64,000 bases of DNA, taken from NCBI GenBank assembly GCA_028829895.1, contig CM054182.1, positions 89,351,046-89,415,045 of the forward strand. The letters run 5' to 3'. Of the stretch, positions 47,873 through 64,000 are shown in pieces. The notes beneath the pieces were generated by a model. It made no database searches. It saw only the letters and a list, made by a program, of their open reading frames with translations, and had not been told where the DNA came from. Every line of letters starts with the position of its first letter. The stretch's first letter is position 1. Source of the DNA: Sinotaia quadrata (lineage: Eukaryota; Mollusca; Gastropoda; Architaenioglossa; Viviparidae). The position numbers and the translations under genes are program-made.

Positions 47873-49770
47873 GTGTTTCAATAACTGGGCACTTTCGTCT
47901 TATTTATGTCTGACATGCAGCAACTTATTTTTGATATTTATTTTCCTACAGCAAATCCTGTTCTGTCCACCACTGACTACTAAGCATCTAACAGAAGACT
48001 TTAAAAAAATTACGGCGATTACTTAAAAGTGGAGTTGTAACTACCGTCCAAAAGAGACTTGTTTACACTTGCATACTGCAAAATGAAGAATTGAAATCGT
48101 GTTTATTCTCACTCTTCGTGTCTTATCAGGATCGATGTTCTCAAGTGCCAAAACATGTCTGCCACACAAACACCCCCTTCTCCCCCCGCCACACTCACCA
48201 TCACCATCGACCCAGCTTTCTTCTTCAAGTGTTCGCCTTCCTTACTGATAAATCCATCTAAACCGGGTTCATCTGGCGATCGAGACGGATCAAACACGCA
48301 TCAGAGATAAAGGCCTGACAGCTGTCAAAGAAATTAAGCGTCTGACGAGACAAGCTAGTGCTGTACCGGAATAATAATATTATTAGAGTAAAGACTTACA
48401 CTCGGTCGTACGTTACAGGAATACGCTTGAAGGAAACTTGCTTGGAATCCTTGAGACGCGCTTGTTGGGCAGGTAATCTCAGCGGAAATAAAATGATGCA
48501 CTGCACATTAAGTACCGCATTTTTTTTTTTTATCTCGCTGCCTACTATTTGTCATCATCTCAGGCTTAGTCATCTTCACAGTGTCTTCAGGCGTGCGTTG
48601 CTCTTACTAGCCTTATAAATCAAGCAGGCCTACAGTTTACAAGTCTTAATGTGTCTGATTCATAAAACAGGTCTGTAGTTTACAAGTTTTACTTCTCTGA
48701 TACATCAAACAGGCATATAGTTTTCAAGTCTTTCTCGTCTGGTAACCAAGCATTTATACAAGTCTTGTTTAACTTACAAATCAAGTAAGCCTAAAGTTCA
48801 CAATTCAGAAATAGGAGGGGACAAGTTCATCCCTTATTATTCTGTCAAGCAGAAGTTTGACACGCTGGAAACAAGTGTATACGTATCATTCGATGAATTG
48901 AAAAAACGTAAAAAAGTCACGTGAACAAGATGCACATGTCACCATCGCAGCAAGGTCAAGGACAGCGCGTGAACTTCGCAATAGAATTGACTTCGAGATG
49001 GAGGTAGGCCGGTGGGCAGACGATAATTTGTGTCACGTGTTGAGTGCAAAATCATCGACACAGAAGCAGTAGACCCATCTCTCAAATGTGTAAAGTGAAA
49101 AACACCCACACACATACCAAAAATAAACAGTCAGCTAAACTATGTAAAGCCAATGAGAGCCACTCCACAGTTCCAGACCTTAAAGTGTTTTTATCACACC
49201 AGGTTTCTTACGCATGCTGAGTAAAAAACGGCTCGTGGGCAACGACGAATACCCCCCCCCCCCTCCTACACACACACACACACACACACACATACACACA
49301 GAGTTTACTTTTCTCTTTATTTCAGACGAAGCTATCTAGTGATTTGACTGACAGATTGATCAACTATAGTTTTATGCCGTCAAAAGTGTTTATGTCTAAT
49401 ATCGTGAAATTTGAAGTACACTGGGCGTGATTCAGTTTCGCTATCCGTCACTCTAGTCGCCTTGACTGTGTGACAGAACACGAACGTTGTTTTCGTGTTA
49501 TCTCCCCTTGCAATTGCCATCGGTGATGGTTTTCAGGATGATTCTTATGAGAATCTCGGTTTATTCTCGATAACAAAATTCCGACTGCTTTGAAAGTGTT
49601 TTTCTTTATCAGAAAACAATGTAAAGAACTGGTCAGATCTTCAATTAAAAAAATCCAAAAACAGCAAAGAATCAGCAGTGCAGAGAGTATAATCAAGTGC
49701 ATATTGTGTGTGCTGGCCACGAGCTATCATTGCGGTTTGTGCACTCATAAGCCGTCCACACGAGTCCGCA
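47873..49770. other. upstream region of the 49.8-kb gene, no other gene supported
   Basis: A diverged repeat of about 60 bp around 48600-48790 (core tacaagtctt/tagtttac). C and CA tracts at 49251-49295. The last 150 bp are less AT-rich and probably hold the 5' UTR of the following gene. Confidence 0.45.
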
Positions 49771-61116
<11,346 letters not shown>

Positions 61117-61795
61117 CACGCGTGGCAATATGAGACAACACTGTTGATTGGTTACAACACATCTGACAAGTACTATAAATATTTCTATTAAGTTTATCCA
61201 CCTCTGAAATATAAGTTCAAGGTTATTTGTTTCGGCTAGTGCTGTGAATCTGGCATTGCAATGGCTGCGAGCGCAGTCAGTGGTCAGCACATGACTTGTA
61301 CCAAACAAACAGAGTCATAATTATGTCTAGGCTATATTGTGCTTTCTGTAAAGAAATACACAGCTATATAGAAGCTAATTTTTTAAAAATCGTACGCTGA
61401 ATTCCTGAAATCATCTGAACTATCCAATATTGGTTGCACTGGAGATTGCAAGAGTTAATTCCCCACAACCATGATTACTTAATCAGGGACTGCACATAAC
61501 TATGTCGTGCGAGTCAGTGCAAAAGTACAAAATCAGAACTCATTAGATGTGCTTCACCTCCTACTTTAAGCTGTTGTGAAGAAAGGGTAAAGTTCACATC
61601 AAATTATCAGCAGATCTGAAGATTGGAAACCCGAAAAGAGACAGGCAGAGTGGTGACTCACAAAAATACCCTTTGCGTGTCGAGAGAAATTTTCGCAACG
61701 AGGGTCATCAGTCCAATGTTTCGACGCCAGATGGCGCGGTCAAGGGCAGAAGTCATATTTGGCCTAAAACATTATTACTTTCCGTTTTCACTTAC
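61117..61795. other. possible 3' UTR and intergenic sequence
   Basis: Nothing else supported; the plus-strand ORF at 61623-61940 overlaps a better minus-strand candidate. Confidence 0.4.
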
Positions 61796-61961
61796 GTATT
61801 GCTGTGCGTCACTATCTGACTTGTACAGATCTGCTTGGAGAGCTTTGAATTTTATTCTGCCACCACCAGCGAGACTTGGTATTGATGAGCTTTCAAATTT
61901 ATTCTGCGAAAGCCAGCCAGAACTAGGGCTGTTTGACTGAGAGCTTTGATGGGGAATCACG
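61796..61961 (-). CDS. candidate minus-strand exon, unknown protein
   Basis: Minus-strand reading from a possible acceptor (ttggtattag before 61961) encodes VIPHQSSQSNSPSSGWLSQN, KFESSSIPSLAGGGRIKF and KALQADLYKSDSDAQQY. It ends exactly at a consensus GTAAGT donor (61790-61795). The residue mix is coding-like (Ser-rich, then charged). No partner exon was identified, so this stays a weak prediction. Confidence 0.3.
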
Positions 61962-64000
61962 CTAATACCAAGCACAGAAAGGAAACAGGTGCTGTTACCC
62001 ATTCAGACTGAGAGGTTTTATTGGCAGCAGTCAGGACTTTTGGTCTCCTTTAAAATTTCAGGGAGACAGCAAGTTTATTGCCCTGATGCCATTTACTTTC
62101 TCTGTCATTAGTTTGAACCTCAATCGTTGTATGCCCTCTCTTCGTTCAACACTCTTTGTTGCAGAAGCTATTGTTACACGTCATTACTATGTTCTGGAAG
62201 CTTCTCGATAGGGGAGAGCTTTGAACAAAGGGTTTCAAATCTCAATATTTGAAGTAAACAGTCAAGTGGGTCAGCAAGTCATGACATTTTTATCAGACTG
62301 TGACACTCCCTCCCCCCCCCCCAAAAAAAAAAAAAATCAATGTAAGAAAGGTTGAAATTTGTATTTGTATATTTATTTAAAAATAAACACTCCTTCCCCA
62401 ACACTCAACTCTCTCACCCACCCACATATCATCCCCCCTCCAGTTAGTGCAATATTCTATCACCAAAACATTTTATCCTTGGTTACATCTGATTATTACA
62501 CGTTCACCAATGTGTTGACACACATGACGTCATCAACACGCCAAACTCCGGGAGCGTGGGCGGGAAAGAAAAAAAATTTGAATGCAGTAAAAACCGTGGA
62601 GCTTCGGAGGTGGGTGGGGCGCGCAACTTAAAAGCCCCCCCCCCCAAACAACTTTTCCACCCGAAACCTGCCATGCACAGAACGACGCTGGGTGAAAATA
62701 CCAACATAGTTGTGGTTTGACTTGCACCCCCACCCCTCCAGTCCCGTGCAGCCCACAACTACGGGGAGCCGCAGAGCTTGCGAAAATGAAGTCATGAATA
62801 GGAGTCGGTGCAAATTTAATTCACAGGAACCATTTCTGCACTTGGCGATTAATCTACAGGACGGCGTTAGCAATGAAATAATTTTAACACCCGCTGTTTC
62901 ATATTATTTTATTTCTTATGTTTTTTTTTATAAAAAAATAATTGTTATTCGCTTCTTTTCTTGTGTTGCATGCGTGACGTAAATTTCCACAAGTAACGTA
63001 TGAATCAAAACAAAATCTGGTGTTGAAAGACGTTAAAGGATTGCTTTCAGATCACTAATTGTTCGTAAAGCGGATACGGATGTGACGTAAATAGTGGAAC
63101 GTCCCAGAACCGGCTCTCCCTTTGAGTTCTTCACTGACATTGTGCAATCTTGGATGCAAAATGAAATAAATAAGAGCTTAATAAAGTATTTCAGCTTGTA
63201 AAGGCAGTTATCTTCCCAAGGCATTAGAGGCGCACAGATTCCCGGATAACTTCCCCTTTTAGAAGGTATCATGAACGGCACTCACTTGGCAATACCCTAG
63301 GGCGCGAGAGTTCAGGCAATAAAACCAGAAGGCTGCAACCTCCGGATTCGAGCTCGAGATAATCAGCGTGGAACGGAAATTTTCAAAAATGTGCAACCAC
63401 CGAAGAACTCCTACTAATTTAGTTGCCTCCCCGGAAAAAAAGTCGATAACATCATAAGGTCATTATAGAGAAACTGGGGGGGGGGGGTTGTGCGTCAGAT
63501 TTACTGATTAAGAATTTTGTTTATTTGCTTAATTTTTAATTGAGTTATCCAGAAACTCCGTCCCCTCTCCCGTTGTAGAAATCAATTGATGTGAAATGAA
63601 TAACACAAATAATTATTAAAATAATAATAAGAGATTGGACCTGTCTCCATGACGTTCGTTTCATCATTGACCAGACGCACGTGGACAATTTCAGCTCCCT
63701 AGCTCTCCTGAGACCGCAAATCAAACTTATATGGATTTCACGCAAACGGACACACATTTTCCGACTTATTTATTAAATCTGAAAGGAATGTGAGGAGGAA
63801 GAAAAGGAGGATCTTTTACAAATAAATTTGATTTTAGTAGGTTCATTGACACCTGTCTAAAGCAGCCAAGACCAGTACTAGTTCGATATTATCATCATGT
63901 AGAGTGATGTGTCATTGACAAAGGAAGTACCAATATTAAAAATTCGTCACTATTACAATTATCATAGCTGTCGAATGTAGGGGCTACCATAGACATTAAT
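61962..64000. other. no gene recognised; promoter-like motifs
   Basis: C/A tracts (62311-62336, 62634-62645) and a G tract (63476-63487). GC content is higher at 62500-62780, with a GGCGGGAAAG motif (about 62559) resembling an E2F site. Several ORFs on both strands lack support. Confidence 0.4.
62524..62533. promoter_or_regulatory. CRE-like palindrome ATGACGTCAT
   Basis: A perfect 10-bp palindrome containing the cAMP-response/ATF core TGACGTCA, close to a GC-rich stretch. It may mark a promoter, but no transcription start or gene is attached. Confidence 0.2.

Noticed and set aside
48109..48297. Minus-strand stretch reading GLDGFISKEGEHLKKKAGSM with a gtgagt donor after it
   Set aside because: Coding-like for about 25 residues, but there is a stop just upstream and no identifiable partner exon or family.
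61623..61940. Plus-strand ORF of 105 codons
   Set aside because: No motif, and the overlapping minus-strand frame ends at a consensus splice donor and has better composition.
63300..63370. ggattcgagctc reminiscent of a tRNA B box
   Set aside because: No A box or cloverleaf could be formed around it on either strand.

Overview
The window looks like nuclear DNA from an invertebrate animal, most likely a mollusc and perhaps a gastropod. It is AT-rich and intron-bearing, crowded with micro- and minisatellites, and carries LTR retrotransposons. It also holds an ependymin-related gene with the Pro-Cys-Cys N-terminus common in lophotrochozoan members of that family. The organism call is inference; the gene calls rest on reading exons, splice sites and phase by eye.

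Layout. (1) 1-5.4 kb: the last four coding exons of a plus-strand fructose-1,6-bisphosphatase gene (200 residues plus stop), with a polyA signal; its 5' part lies before the window. (2) 8.4-17.2 kb: a complete five-exon plus-strand gene for a secreted ependymin-related protein of 216 residues. All exon phases fit, there is a signal peptide, and a polyA signal follows. Its introns are full of minisatellites, and one of these is built from copies of the gene's own exon 4/intron 4 splice donor. (3) 17.2-26.4 kb: no gene recognised; a string of tandem arrays plus one copy of a dispersed LTR-like repeat. (4) 26.4-34.1 kb: an apparently intact, very young LTR element with a 5-bp target duplication and two 1,687-bp LTRs that look identical. 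Its internal region of about 4.3 kb has one 989-codon ORF and no recognisable protease, reverse transcriptase, RNase H or integrase. This is the most unusual object in the window. (5) 34.1-49.7 kb: no convincing gene; many tandem arrays, including a 1.4-kb array whose 32-bp unit changes stepwise along its length. (6) 49.8-61.1 kb: a probable three-exon plus-strand gene for an unrecognised acidic 154-residue protein. Its second intron contains a 72-bp array and a 41-bp array split by a decayed Ty3-type retrotransposon piece. (7) 61.1-64 kb: one possible minus-strand exon and otherwise unassigned sequence.

The genes show no operon-like relation. FBPase is a cytosolic gluconeogenic enzyme, the ependymin-related protein is secreted, and the third protein is unknown. 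Most long ORFs here are by-products of tandem arrays whose unit is a multiple of three or lacks stops. No rRNA, tRNA or CRISPR array was found.
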